Assembly (NCBI RefSeq): GCF_009711465.1
Contig: NZ_SMME01000871.1
Coordinates: 1-64,000, forward strand
Length of the DNA stretch: 64,000 nucleotides
Direction: 5' to 3'
Source: Parendozoicomonas verongulae
GTDB lineage: Bacteria > Pseudomonadota > Gammaproteobacteria > Pseudomonadales > Endozoicomonadaceae
Made by a program: the position numbers and the translations under genes. Positions 53,056 to 62,278 of the stretch are shown piece by piece. The notes beneath the pieces were generated by a model that saw only the letters and a program-made list of their open reading frames with translations, did no database searches and was not told the DNA's origin. Every line of letters starts with the position of its first letter. Within the stretch, counting starts at the first letter, position 1.

Positions 53056-55413
53056 ATGAGTAATCATCTTTCCACAGAGCCGGTACTGGAGCGCGCGTTT
53101 TTTAATAACCGTCTGCCCGTACTGGTGTTCTTTATTCTTGCATCAATCTTTTTGAGCTGGAAACTTACCGGTCTGAAGGTGGATGCCAGCTTTGAAAAAA
53201 TGATCCCTCTTAAGCACCCGTTTATTATGAACTGGCTTGAGCGTCGGGATGATATGGGCAGCGCCAATACCTTGCGTATTGCCGTAGCCCCTGAAGAGGG
53301 TGATATCTTCAGTGCGGGCTATATGAAAACCCTGCAGAGTATCACCGATGAAGTGTTTTATCTTTCCGGTGTTGATCGCATGTCGTTAAAATCCCTGTGG
53401 ACACCCAATGTTCGCTGGTTGATGGTGACGGAAGAGGGTTTTGAAGGTGGCCCGGTTATTCCTCAGACCTATGATGGCAGTACGACCAGCTTGGAAGAAC
53501 TGCGCACGAATATCCTTCGCTCCGGCACAGTTGGACGACTGGTGGCCAATGATTTCCAGTCCAGCATTGTGGAATTTCCGCTGTTTGAGCTAAATCCGGA
53601 AACCGGTGAGAAACTGGATTATTCTGAGCTTTCCAACGCACTGGAAGAGATGCGTGATAAGTATGCAGGGCAGGGCGTAAACCTTCATATTATAGGCTTT
53701 GCCAAAGTGGTGGGTGATCTGTTTGAAGGTGTGAAGTCCATCGGCCTGTTCTTTGTGGTGGCGCTGGTTATCACCGCTGTACTGCTGTTTGCTTACTCCC
53801 GTTGCCTGAAATCCACTATCGTGCCGATTATTTGCTCCCTGATTGCGGTGGTGTGGCAGTTGGGCCTGTTAAGTGCTCTTGGCTTTTCTCTGGATTTGTA
53901 CTCTGTACTGGTGCCGTTTCTGGTGTTTGCTATTGGCGTCAGCCATGGCGTTCAGATTATCAACAACATCGGTATTGAGTCCGCCAAAGGCGCGAACGGC
54001 CTGCAGGCCGCTCGCCTTACCTTCCGCGCACTCTACATTCCCGGCATGCTGGCGCTGGTGTCCGATGCTATCGGCTTCCTGACCCTGCTGGTGATTGAGA
54101 TTGATGTGATTCAGGATCTGGCTATCGCAGCCAGTCTGGGTGTAGCGGTGATTATTCTCACCAACCTTGTGCTGCTGCCTGTGCTGATGTCATGGGTGGG
54201 TGTCAGCAAGAATGTACGCGAGCGTGGGGATACCAGCCAGCAGAAATCGCCGACATGGACGCTGATCTCCAAGTTCTCACATCCTTATGTGGCTCCGGTT
54301 TCCATTGTTCTGGCGCTGGCGGGTTTCAGCTATGGCTGGATAATGAAGTCTGAGCTGAAGATTGGTGACCTTGACCCGGGTGCTCCCGAGTTGCGAGCCG
54401 ACTCCCGTTATAATCTGGACAATGCCTTTATCACCGGCAACTACTCCACCAGTGCTGATACCTTCGTGACCATGGTGGAAACTGGTGTGGAGCAATGCTC
54501 CAGTTTCGAGGTGATGAACGCTGTTGATAAGTACATGTGGCATATGTCACAAGTGCAGGGTGTTCAGGATGCGGTGTCGATGGTGACCGTTGCTAAGCAG
54601 GTGATTCGTGGTCTGAACGAAGGCAACCCGCAATGGCAGGCGCTTTCCCGTAACCAGTATGTGCTGAACAACGCCATCAGTAACGGTACAGCCAGGCAGT
54701 TATACAACGACAATTGCAGTCTGGCGCCGGTTCTGTTGTTCCTGGAAGATCACAAGGCTGAAACTCTGAAACGAGTGGTTGAAGCCACCAAGGTATTTGC
54801 TGAAGCCAATAATACCGACGACATTCAGTTCCTGATGGCCACCGGTAACTCCGGTGTGGAAGCGGCCACTAACGAAGTTATCTCTTCTGCCCAGAACCTG
54901 ATGCTGGTATGGGTGTACTCTGTAGTGAGTGTGCTCTGCCTGCTGACTTTCCGCTCAGTGCGGGCTGTAATCTGTATTATCGTGCCGTTGGCGCTCACTT
55001 CACTGCTGTGTCAGGCACTGATGGTGCATCTGGGAATTGGTGTGAAGGTGGCAACACTGCCGGTTATTGCACTGGGCGTGGGAATTGGTGTGGATTACGG
55101 TATCTATATCTTTACTCGGCTGGAAGGCTTCCTGAAACAGGGCATGAACCTGCAGCAGGCTTACTATGAAACACTGCGTACCACCGGTAAGGCGGTTGTG
55201 TTTACTGGTGTGACTCTGGCTATCGGCGTATGCACGTGGATCTTCTCGCCGATCAAGTTCCAGGCAGATATGGGTATGTTGCTTACCTTTATGTTCCTGT
55301 GGAATATGTTTGGTGCCATTTGGCTGTTGCCTGCTCTGGCGCGGTTCTTTATCCGCCCTGAGAAGATTGTCACGCCAGACAAGGGTGACGTTCGTTCTGC
55401 TGGAACACTGTAA
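53056..55413 (+). CDS. MMPL/RND-superfamily exporter
   Basis: 785-aa membrane exporter with two repeats, each one helix, a large periplasmic loop and five helices. The first RND block shows FFVVALVITAVLLFAYSR and a FAIGVSHGVQIINN segment; the second shows LPVIALGVGIGVDYGIYIF, with the conserved Gly-Asp/Tyr transport motif. Hydrophobic or lipid-like cargo is typical of this subfamily; no specific substrate can be given. The cluster resembles one seen in steroid- and hydrocarbon-using Proteobacteria. A perfect terminator follows. Confidence 0.88.
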   Translation: MSNHLSTEPVLERAFFNNRLPVLVFFILASIFLSWKLTGLKVDASFEKMIPLKHPFIMNWLERRDDMGSANTLRIAVAPEEGDIFSAGYMKTLQSITDEVFYLSGVDRMSLKSLWTPNVRWLMVTEEGFEGGPVIPQTYDGSTTSLEELRTNILRSGTVGRLVANDFQSSIVEFPLFELNPETGEKLDYSELSNALEEMRDKYAGQGVNLHIIGFAKVVGDLFEGVKSIGLFFVVALVITAVLLFAYSRCLKSTIVPIICSLIAVVWQLGLLSALGFSLDLYSVLVPFLVFAIGVSHGVQIINNIGIESAKGANGLQAARLTFRALYIPGMLALVSDAIGFLTLLVIEIDVIQDLAIAASLGVAVIILTNLVLLPVLMSWVGVSKNVRERGDTSQQKSPTWTLISKFSHPYVAPVSIVLALAGFSYGWIMKSELKIGDLDPGAPELRADSRYNLDNAFITGNYSTSADTFVTMVETGVEQCSSFEVMNAVDKYMWHMSQVQGVQDAVSMVTVAKQVIRGLNEGNPQWQALSRNQYVLNNAISNGTARQLYNDNCSLAPVLLFLEDHKAETLKRVVEATKVFAEANNTDDIQFLMATGNSGVEAATNEVISSAQNLMLVWVYSVVSVLCLLTFRSVRAVICIIVPLALTSLLCQALMVHLGIGVKVATLPVIALGVGIGVDYGIYIFTRLEGFLKQGMNLQQAYYETLRTTGKAVVFTGVTLAIGVCTWIFSPIKFQADMGMLLTFMFLWNMFGAIWLLPALARFFIRPEKIVTPDKGDVRSAGTL

Positions 55414-55461
55414 TCGTCCTCTGGGAACGCTGAGTCAAAAAACAGTCTAAACCGGCGTCTT

Positions 55462-55500
55462 AAATGCGCGATAAACGCAGGTTTATCGCGCATTTCTATT
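55462..55500 (+). terminator. Strong terminator of the RND cluster
   Basis: AAATGCGCGATAAAC at 55462-55476 pairs perfectly over 15 bases with 55481-55495 (loop GCAG), followed by CTATTTTC. Confidence 0.85.
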
Positions 55501-55589
55501 TTCAAACTTCGCTGTAACAGCTCGGGGAGAGCTGATACCTATACTGTCAGGGAGCTCGGAGTATTAAGGATGTATTCAAGGAGTTGAGC

Positions 55590-57026
55590 ATGGGCCCCAT
55601 CGGAGCAGGGCAGGGTAAAAGACGGCCAGACAAATTAGACGTTCAAGCACGTGTGAAGTATCAGCGACAACAACTTGTTGAGCATCGCAATAAACAGCTT
55701 GCGGTAAACCCGGATCCAGTCAGAAAACTGTCCCTCTCCAGCAGCGGTGACTCAGGTTACAACAGCCCCCAGACGCCTTCTCCGAACCTCAGTCGTTTTG
55801 AGTCGGTTAAAGCTCTGCCCTCTGCAGTCGAGTATGAGTATCCTGCACCTCCCATCGATATTGAAAGTAGCTCTCTGGATACGGAACACCCTCTTTATTG
55901 CACGGATAGTGTCGAACTCATACCACTTCTGGATGCCAATGGGCAGGACACAGGCCTGCTATTGAAAACTCTGCCGGAGTCGCTTGAGGCAAAAGGTAAG
56001 GAAGGCAAGAAAGCCTGGGCACTGAAAAGTCTTGAGAATGAAGCTTATGCCTTCAAGCATATTCCCAGCAGTGAGAAATTGGTGCAGTGCTTTGGTATGC
56101 ATACCATTAACGAGCGGCGGGGCATTCTGCTGGAGAAAATTCAGGGCTCCACTCTGGAAGACAAGTTTAAAGAGTTACGGGTATTGCATCAGGAGAAGGT
56201 TATTAATTCAATACAATTTCGAACCGCTACTCAACGACTTCTTTGCCAGGCGGCAGAATGTATGAAGGTCGTACACGATGCAGGCTTCATGCATGCTGAT
56301 TTTCGCCCCCATAACCTGATGTATGATACCCAAAAGAAACATTTGCGCCTGATTGATCTGGGCACCACCACCCATGTTGGGGAAAAGGCAAGACCTGGTC
56401 ATGAGTGGTTTGTCGATCCTGCTGCGGTCTCGTTTAAAGTTAACGACCGTCGTCGTTATATGTCTACTCCCCCAGCCGGGCGTGAAGAGCTGAATAAGTT
56501 TTCTGAGCGAGAACTGGAGGAACTGCCAAGGGGGGCGATGACAGAGCCCAAAGTGGATATTTACGGCTTGGGACAGATGGCCTATATGCAGGGGCTCAGT
56601 GACGGGGAGGACCCTGAAATCTTTACGTTGGGGGCGAATATTTCAGGCATTCGGGCAAATACAGAGCTTGCTATTCAACGGCAGTTCAGTAGCCTGCCTG
56701 TGCGTTACCAAAAGTTCCCTGTGCTGCCCCTTCACCTGGATCGGAAAATGTTTCCCAAACATGAACTTGCTAAAGCCGTCCGGCAAACAGATACCGCCAA
56801 GAAAATTGGTCGTGATTACATACAGTTTGTGAACGCAACACTGGCCCCTTTGCGGGATAATCGCTCAACAATTGATGAAGTGCTGGCTCTTCCCTATATG
56901 CAGATGAGCTTGTTCCAGAGTAATCTGGCCGATCAGGTTTTAAATACCAGCACGGATAAATACAGAACCATAGAGCAGGAGCGGATCCGGAAGGAAACGT
57001 TGAAATGGAATTCCCCTCGCACCTGA
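55590..57026 (+). CDS. Eukaryote-like Ser/Thr protein kinase
   Basis: 478-aa cytosolic-type protein. Residues 1-100 are rich in Ser, Pro and basic residues (SGDSGYNSPQTPSPNLS) and look disordered. The kinase core shows a candidate Lys in GLLLKTLPES, a Glu in LENEAYAFKHI, the hinge region LLEKIQGSTLE, a catalytic loop HADFRPHN at 235-242 with Asp237 and Asn242, and the metal Asp256 in LIDLG. Key residues are intact, so activity is likely. ATG 55590 has AAGGAG 6 bases upstream. It resembles kinase effectors of host-associated bacteria; no secretion signal is evident. A hairpin overlaps its stop codon. Confidence 0.83.
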   Translation: MGPIGAGQGKRRPDKLDVQARVKYQRQQLVEHRNKQLAVNPDPVRKLSLSSSGDSGYNSPQTPSPNLSRFESVKALPSAVEYEYPAPPIDIESSSLDTEHPLYCTDSVELIPLLDANGQDTGLLLKTLPESLEAKGKEGKKAWALKSLENEAYAFKHIPSSEKLVQCFGMHTINERRGILLEKIQGSTLEDKFKELRVLHQEKVINSIQFRTATQRLLCQAAECMKVVHDAGFMHADFRPHNLMYDTQKKHLRLIDLGTTTHVGEKARPGHEWFVDPAAVSFKVNDRRRYMSTPPAGREELNKFSERELEELPRGAMTEPKVDIYGLGQMAYMQGLSDGEDPEIFTLGANISGIRANTELAIQRQFSSLPVRYQKFPVLPLHLDRKMFPKHELAKAVRQTDTAKKIGRDYIQFVNATLAPLRDNRSTIDEVLALPYMQMSLFQSNLADQVLNTSTDKYRTIEQERIRKETLKWNSPRT

Positions 57027-57039
57027 ATGGAGGGGAATT
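57009..57039. terminator. Hairpin over the kinase stop codon
   Basis: AATTCCCCTC at 57009-57018 pairs perfectly with GAGGGGAATT at 57030-57039. It spans the end of the kinase gene and abuts the stop of the convergent batD-like gene; probably a shared terminator. Confidence 0.6.
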
Positions 57040-57044
57040 GGCTC

Positions 57045-58799
57045 TTATGGATTAATAGCATCCAGCGTCAAAGCGTGTGTTTTGGTCCCGGTATGCACAG
57101 TCTTTTTCCTGATAAGTTTTAATGCCTCAGCCAGTTTGTTTGCATCAATATGTTTCTGGCTGTTTTCGCTATAACTGGATTTTTGAAGTAACGCCCATTC
57201 CTGAGACAGCGTTGGCGTGTTTAACGTTTCAATCACTTCACCGGCTGAGTAAAAGCTTCTACCCAGAAACTGGCGCCCCCATCCCTTGAGAGAGCTTTCA
57301 ATCTGGAAAAGGTTGTTGGTGTCACAGGATGCTATAAGCGCCTTGAAGGCTTTCTGCTCATCATTGGACGCATTATTCCCCCTGGGGGATGATACTTGGG
57401 GCTGTTGCAAAGTTAGACGACGGTTTCGCAGGTAAGCGGCCAGGGTTCCCAGCCACAACACTCCGAATACACCTGTTGCGATTTTCCAGAGAAGTAAAGA
57501 CCCGCTGTCTTCTACGGCCTGAGTCTGTATGGGGGCAGGTGCTGTTATAGCTGGGGTTTGCGTAACCACAGACGGACTTACAACGGGCTGTGCATGCACA
57601 GAAGCGGCTGAGCCTGGAAGTACGGTGATGGTTTGACCTGCCAGATGGGCCACTTCCACCTGCTGGGTGCGGGTGTTGAACCAGGTGATATTTATGGGCG
57701 GAATCTTGTGGTCACCGGCCTGTGTTGGCACAAAAGCAACAGACTCACTACGCACACCCAACGGCCCACGGCTATTTACTGTATCTTCTGTTACAGGTTG
57801 ATCAGGGTAAGTCTTCACACTGTCCAGCTGCACCGTTGGCAGTGGGGGAATCTGTGCGCTGTTACTGCCCTGAGCGCGAATCTTGACGGTGCGGGTGACA
57901 GAGTCTCCGGCAGTGATGTTTGTAGTATCGCTGCTCCATGATTCCGTGAGTTCTATTTTCTCAGCAGGCAGCCAGGGCTTGTCCGCAGGCCAGCTGGCAG
58001 GGATTGGATTCACCTTCAACGTCATGTCTGCAGATATGGCCCGGAATGGCTCCGGCCGTGTCATACGCATCAAACGGCTTCTTCCGTAAGGGTCTTCACC
58101 TTCGATATAGCCTGTAAGGACCTGACCTGGAATAGTGATAGTGCCCGCCTGTGTAGGGGAGACGACATAGCGGCGAGTGATTACTCGCTGTCGTATACCA
58201 TTCACAACCTGCTCTTCATCTTCGTCCTTGCCCAGCACTTTAAAAATTGCATTATCCGCCGCGGGAGGCGTCAGGTTAGGGGAATCCGCATAATCGGCCT
58301 GAGAATAAATTCTCAGGGTCAGGATGGCTTCCTGATTCTGCCATAGCTCCTCTGTGCTGATACTGGAGCGGATATAAACCCTGGATGTGGCTGGAGTACC
58401 GGCGTTGTTATTCGCTTTCAGGATCTCAACACTGATTGGCTGAGATGCATCCTTGTCGAAGGTAATTGAAGGAATTGTCAGGGTGCCCAGCCGTTTGGGC
58501 TGAAGAATCAGGTTCCAGGTTGTGGTGGAGTTATTCTGACCATTGGAAAAGTTCATCATCCGGCTTTGTCCACGGCTGACGATCACAAAGTCCTTTTCCA
58601 GTGGAGAAAAGTCCGGGCTGCCCATTAAGGACATATTGTCGCTCTCAAGCGAGTAACGAATAGGCTCATCTTCTGTGATTTTGAGCTTGTCAACGGTGGC
58701 TGTCAGGGCTGCAAACACCGGCATGCTCACACCTTGTAGCAGGAGTGTCAGCGTCAGAGCTAAAGCCAGTGTTAAAGATTGTGTAGTGGGTTTTACCAT
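57045..58799 (-). CDS. batD: BatD-like exported protein (BatD/DUF7939)
   Basis: 584-aa protein with a signal peptide (LALALTLTLLLQGVSMPVFA), Ig-like beta domains in the middle (YIRSSISTEELWQNQEAIL, VVSPTQAGTITIP) and one C-terminal membrane helix (LLLWKIATGVFGVLWLGTLA) followed by a short cytoplasmic tail. It matches the BatD family, which works with BatA and BatB in envelope stress or aerotolerance. It overlaps the preceding gene by 7 bp. Confidence 0.88.
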   Translation of the reverse strand: MVKPTTQSLTLALALTLTLLLQGVSMPVFAALTATVDKLKITEDEPIRYSLESDNMSLMGSPDFSPLEKDFVIVSRGQSRMMNFSNGQNNSTTTWNLILQPKRLGTLTIPSITFDKDASQPISVEILKANNNAGTPATSRVYIRSSISTEELWQNQEAILTLRIYSQADYADSPNLTPPAADNAIFKVLGKDEDEEQVVNGIRQRVITRRYVVSPTQAGTITIPGQVLTGYIEGEDPYGRSRLMRMTRPEPFRAISADMTLKVNPIPASWPADKPWLPAEKIELTESWSSDTTNITAGDSVTRTVKIRAQGSNSAQIPPLPTVQLDSVKTYPDQPVTEDTVNSRGPLGVRSESVAFVPTQAGDHKIPPINITWFNTRTQQVEVAHLAGQTITVLPGSAASVHAQPVVSPSVVTQTPAITAPAPIQTQAVEDSGSLLLWKIATGVFGVLWLGTLAAYLRNRRLTLQQPQVSSPRGNNASNDEQKAFKALIASCDTNNLFQIESSLKGWGRQFLGRSFYSAGEVIETLNTPTLSQEWALLQKSSYSENSQKHIDANKLAEALKLIRKKTVHTGTKTHALTLDAINP

Positions 58800-60706
58800 G
58801 TCTTCTCTCCCTGCTGGACAGGTCGGTTCCGAAGTCTCTCTTGCTGCTCAAACTTGCGTCGCAGCAAACCACCGGGATCATCGGGGATACGTCTTAACCA
58901 GGCTTCGATCTGTTTTTCGTCAGGGTTAGGTTGTTCATCAGTATCCGCTTGTACAGAACGTTGTTGTTCCTGACCAGGATTCTGTTCATTCCGGCTTTGT
59001 GGTTCAGGGGCGTGCTGTTCATCCCTATTGTCTTGCTTAGGCTCGCCTTGATTGGCCTGAGATTGTTGCTCATTTGTCTCGGAAGCGTCGTCACGGCTTT
59101 CCTTATTCTGGTTTTGGTTTTGGTTTTGGTTTTGGTTTTGTTGTTGATCCTTGTTTTGGTCTTCCGAACCGTTTTGATCCTGCTTTTGATTCTGTTCTTG
59201 GTTAGATTGAGAATCATCACTCTTATCACTATTGTCCGGCTGTTGATTCTCGGAGCCTTCAGAGTTTTGGGAGTCTTGTTTATCCTGCTGGTTTTGATCT
59301 TGATTCTGATTTTTATTTTTATCGTTTTGATCTTGCTGCTGCTTTTTCAAATCTTCAACAATCTTGCGGTTTTTGCTGGCCGCTTCCAGATCAGGGTTTT
59401 TCTCCAGCGCCTTTTCGTAAGCTTTCAGAGATGCATCCAATTTGCCCGCACGGGCCAGCGCGTTGCCCTGATTATAGAAACCCTCAGCCGTCTTTTGTTC
59501 ACCAAACAATTGGGCGGCCTGTTCATAGTCACCGCTCTGGTCAAGAGCTTCGGCTTTCCAGTGCGGATTTTCGAAAGAGTCTGCGGCCCCCTTGGTATCA
59601 CCATTGTTCAACAGTTTTTGCGCCTGTTGATCCCTGGTTTGCCACAGGTCTTTCCATTCCATGGCGTAACTTTCTCCAGGTTGAATGCTCAATACGCTCA
59701 ATAACAGCAGAGGCAGTATCCAGCCCCTGCGGAAGGCGAATGCCGCAAAGGGAATCAGCAGCAGTGCCAGCCAGCGACCTTCGTCGTGCCAGTTATCAAA
59801 GCTCCTGTCGACCCGCACCGTGGCATCGTGGATGGAGGCTTGGGGGATCAGTGATTGAATATCGATGTCGCTCAATGATAAATCACTGTAATGACCGCCA
59901 GTGGCTTTGGCGGTTTGTGCCAGAAGGCTGCTATCCAGCTGAGCCATCACAATGGCACCATTGCGATCACGCTGGAATCCCCCACCCACTGCAGGAATCG
60001 GTGCCCCGGTCTGTGAGCCAAAACCCAGAATGGAGAGCCGGTTTCCCGAATCATTCACCATTTTTTCAATGACCTTGCTCTGATTCGGTTCCATTCCATC
60101 CGTTAACAGAAGAATGGTGCCTGCCTGACCAGACCCCTGTTCCATCAGGGCAATCGCCTGAGCAATACCTTTCTCAGGGTGACTGCCGGGAACCGGCATA
60201 ATGTCGGGGCTGAGTGCACGGATCATATTGTTCAGGGTGGCACTGTCGTCAGTGAGTGGTGTCACCGCATGACTGTCTCCGGCATAGGCGACAAGGGCTG
60301 TCAAACCATCTTTGCGCAGTCGTACAATATCTGTCAGCTTCTGTCGGGCGCGTACCATACGGTTGGGCTTAGGGTCGGCGGCCAGCATGGAGCGCGACAG
60401 ATCTACAACCAGTACCAGCGGTGCACGGCTTTTCTCAACGGGCGTGCTGATTTGCTGCCAGGCGGGCCCTGCCAATGCAATCACGGCTATCATTCCGGCC
60501 ACAATAAAAGCACCGGCAGGTAAACGACTGCGACTTTGTTCTTCGCCTTCCAGAAGGTGTTGGAGCAGGTGGTCCGGAATCAGCTTTTGCCATTGCCCTG
60601 ATTGCAGAGCCAGATTCCACAGTTTCCAGCCCAGAATGGCTACGGGAATAAGGGCCAGTAACCACAATGGGCGAAGGAAATGAAACTGTTCTATGGCTGA
60701 CATCAT
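58793..60706 (-). CDS. BatB/BatC-like VWA-TPR protein
   Basis: 637-aa membrane protein. N-terminal hydrophobic segments, then a von Willebrand A domain with a MIDAS motif (DLSRSML; TDGMEPN) at about residues 95-300, TPR repeats near 390-450 (GNALARAGKLDASLKAYEKAL), and a long Gln/Asn/Asp-rich acidic tail. It appears to be a fusion of BatB and BatC. A hexamer tandem (GGTTTT on the plus strand, five units at 59110-59139) encodes alternating Asn-Gln in the tail and may vary in length. Confidence 0.88.
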   Translation of the reverse strand: MMSAIEQFHFLRPLWLLALIPVAILGWKLWNLALQSGQWQKLIPDHLLQHLLEGEEQSRSRLPAGAFIVAGMIAVIALAGPAWQQISTPVEKSRAPLVLVVDLSRSMLAADPKPNRMVRARQKLTDIVRLRKDGLTALVAYAGDSHAVTPLTDDSATLNNMIRALSPDIMPVPGSHPEKGIAQAIALMEQGSGQAGTILLLTDGMEPNQSKVIEKMVNDSGNRLSILGFGSQTGAPIPAVGGGFQRDRNGAIVMAQLDSSLLAQTAKATGGHYSDLSLSDIDIQSLIPQASIHDATVRVDRSFDNWHDEGRWLALLLIPFAAFAFRRGWILPLLLLSVLSIQPGESYAMEWKDLWQTRDQQAQKLLNNGDTKGAADSFENPHWKAEALDQSGDYEQAAQLFGEQKTAEGFYNQGNALARAGKLDASLKAYEKALEKNPDLEAASKNRKIVEDLKKQQQDQNDKNKNQNQDQNQQDKQDSQNSEGSENQQPDNSDKSDDSQSNQEQNQKQDQNGSEDQNKDQQQNQNQNQNQNQNKESRDDASETNEQQSQANQGEPKQDNRDEQHAPEPQSRNEQNPGQEQQRSVQADTDEQPNPDEKQIEAWLRRIPDDPGGLLRRKFEQQERLRNRPVQQGEKTW

Positions 60707-61737
60707 GCTTCACCCCCTGTACGAGCGGAGGTGGCAAACACTTTAAGCGAGGCTAAGAGGGCAGCCAGCATAAAGGCGAACCCGAGAGGCCAGTAGAACA
60801 ACGCTTTGACAGGGCGGAAGGTATCTTTACTGAGTTCCACTGGCTCCAATTGATCGATAATGGTGTAAATCTGTTTCAGTTCGTCGGCCGAGCGGGCACG
60901 GAAGTAACGGCCCCCGGTGACGTCTGCAATTTTGCTGAGGGTTTCCTCATCCAGGTCAGCAGAAGGGTTGACCCGCTGTGCCCCAAAACTGGAACCGAAA
61001 ATGCCCGGCACAATCATTTCCTCAGCCCCCACACCCACGGTATAAATAGTCACACCTTCTTTCTGAGCCAGATCAGCGGCTTTGATCGGACTGAGATTGC
61101 CTGCGGTATTGTCGCCATCAGTGAGCAGAATCATTACCCGTTGATCTTTGGGGCGTTTACGCAGTTGTTTGACTGACATACCAATAGCGTCGCCTATGGC
61201 TGTGAGCGGCCCGGCAATGCCGATAGTGGATTCATCCAGAAGGGTGCGCACGGTTTCAATATCAAAGGTAAGGGGAGCCTGAAGGTAAGCCTGAGTGCCA
61301 AACAGTACCAGCCCCACACGGTCACCCTTGCGACCATCAATGAATTTGGATACAACATCTTTCACCACATCCAGACGGGTGGCTTCCCGGCCATTCAAAG
61401 GGAGGTCGGTCTGTTTCATACTGCCGGATAAATCCACGGCTAACAGGGTATCCCGGCCGGTCACCGGTAATTCAACGGGATCACCCACCCAGCGAGGGCC
61501 GGCAGTAGCCAGCAGCAGAAGACACCAGGCCAGTATTGCAAGAAACAGAGGTGCACGACTCTCGGGTGCCGGGCTGGTTAACGAGTCCTGCAAAGGCAGG
61601 TCGTTATAAAACGGTACTAATAATGCGCTTTGCTGGCGGTTTGCCGGTTTAGAAAAACGATAAACCAGCCACGGCAAAGGCAGTAACAGCAGAATCCAGG
61701 GGAGGGTGAATTCAAGCCCTTTTAACAACTCAAACAT
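60703..61737 (-). CDS. batA: BatA-like von Willebrand A protein
   Basis: 344-aa inner-membrane protein with an N-terminal helix, VWA domain with MIDAS DLSGSMKQTD and ILLTDGDNTAG, and a C-terminal helix (YWPLGFAFMLAALLASL). The BatA family forms membrane complexes with BatB and BatD and is activated by MoxR. Four-base overlaps on both sides show translational coupling. Confidence 0.9.
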   Translation of the reverse strand: MFELLKGLEFTLPWILLLLPLPWLVYRFSKPANRQQSALLVPFYNDLPLQDSLTSPAPESRAPLFLAILAWCLLLLATAGPRWVGDPVELPVTGRDTLLAVDLSGSMKQTDLPLNGREATRLDVVKDVVSKFIDGRKGDRVGLVLFGTQAYLQAPLTFDIETVRTLLDESTIGIAGPLTAIGDAIGMSVKQLRKRPKDQRVMILLTDGDNTAGNLSPIKAADLAQKEGVTIYTVGVGAEEMIVPGIFGSSFGAQRVNPSADLDEETLSKIADVTGGRYFRARSADELKQIYTIIDQLEPVELSKDTFRPVKALFYWPLGFAFMLAALLASLKVFATSARTGGEA

Positions 61738-62278
61738 GGGGCTTTCCTTCTTTCTTCTTCACATTCACAGGCTTATTCACACGGTGTTTCTTCACCCAGC
61801 GGGTGGCAACTGTATGCAGGATATCGGCTTCAAGATTCACATTCTTGCTGTAAGCGGAGTGTCCGAGAACATTGCCTGCCCCCTTGGTGAAATCTGTGCT
61901 GCTTTTCAACTGTTGGTCGAGAAAGGTCAGCCATTCATTGCCATGGAGGGAGGCAACCTGTTCACGGGGATAACGCTGCAAAGCTACGGCTTTCAATAGA
62001 TGGTTGTATTGCTGCACAAGCCTGGACGCTGATTTGTGGGTGGTATAACTCTGCTGAATAGCCGTCAGTTGCCTTACGGCTTCACGGCGGTAAACATTGC
62101 TCTTGTACCAGCGCCATAGGGCGTAAGCCAGAACCAGAATAAGCAGAAGGGCGAGGCCAGCCACAATCCACCAACCCACAGCTGGCGGCCAGAAGCCAAT
62201 AGGAGCGGGAAGGATATTGGGTTCCAGTGCATCCAATGGATTGGGGGCTTGGGGGGGCATAGGGGACGGAGGTGTCAT
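61730..62278 (-). CDS. DUF4381 membrane protein
   Basis: 182-aa protein with a Pro-rich start, one membrane helix (WWIVAGLALLLILVLAYAL) and a cytoplasmic tail that begins WRWYKSNVYRREAVRQL. It fits DUF4381, a regular member of moxR-bat operons. It overlaps both neighbours by a few bases. Confidence 0.87.
   Translation of the reverse strand: MTPPSPMPPQAPNPLDALEPNILPAPIGFWPPAVGWWIVAGLALLLILVLAYALWRWYKSNVYRREAVRQLTAIQQSYTTHKSASRLVQQYNHLLKAVALQRYPREQVASLHGNEWLTFLDQQLKSSTDFTKGAGNVLGHSAYSKNVNLEADILHTVATRWVKKHRVNKPVNVKKKEGKPHV

Noticed and set aside
58931-59704. Leu/Ile/Phe-rich plus-strand frame opposite the VWA-TPR gene
   Set aside because: Mirror image of the Gln/Asn/Asp-rich tail; it mimics membrane helices but has no start site.
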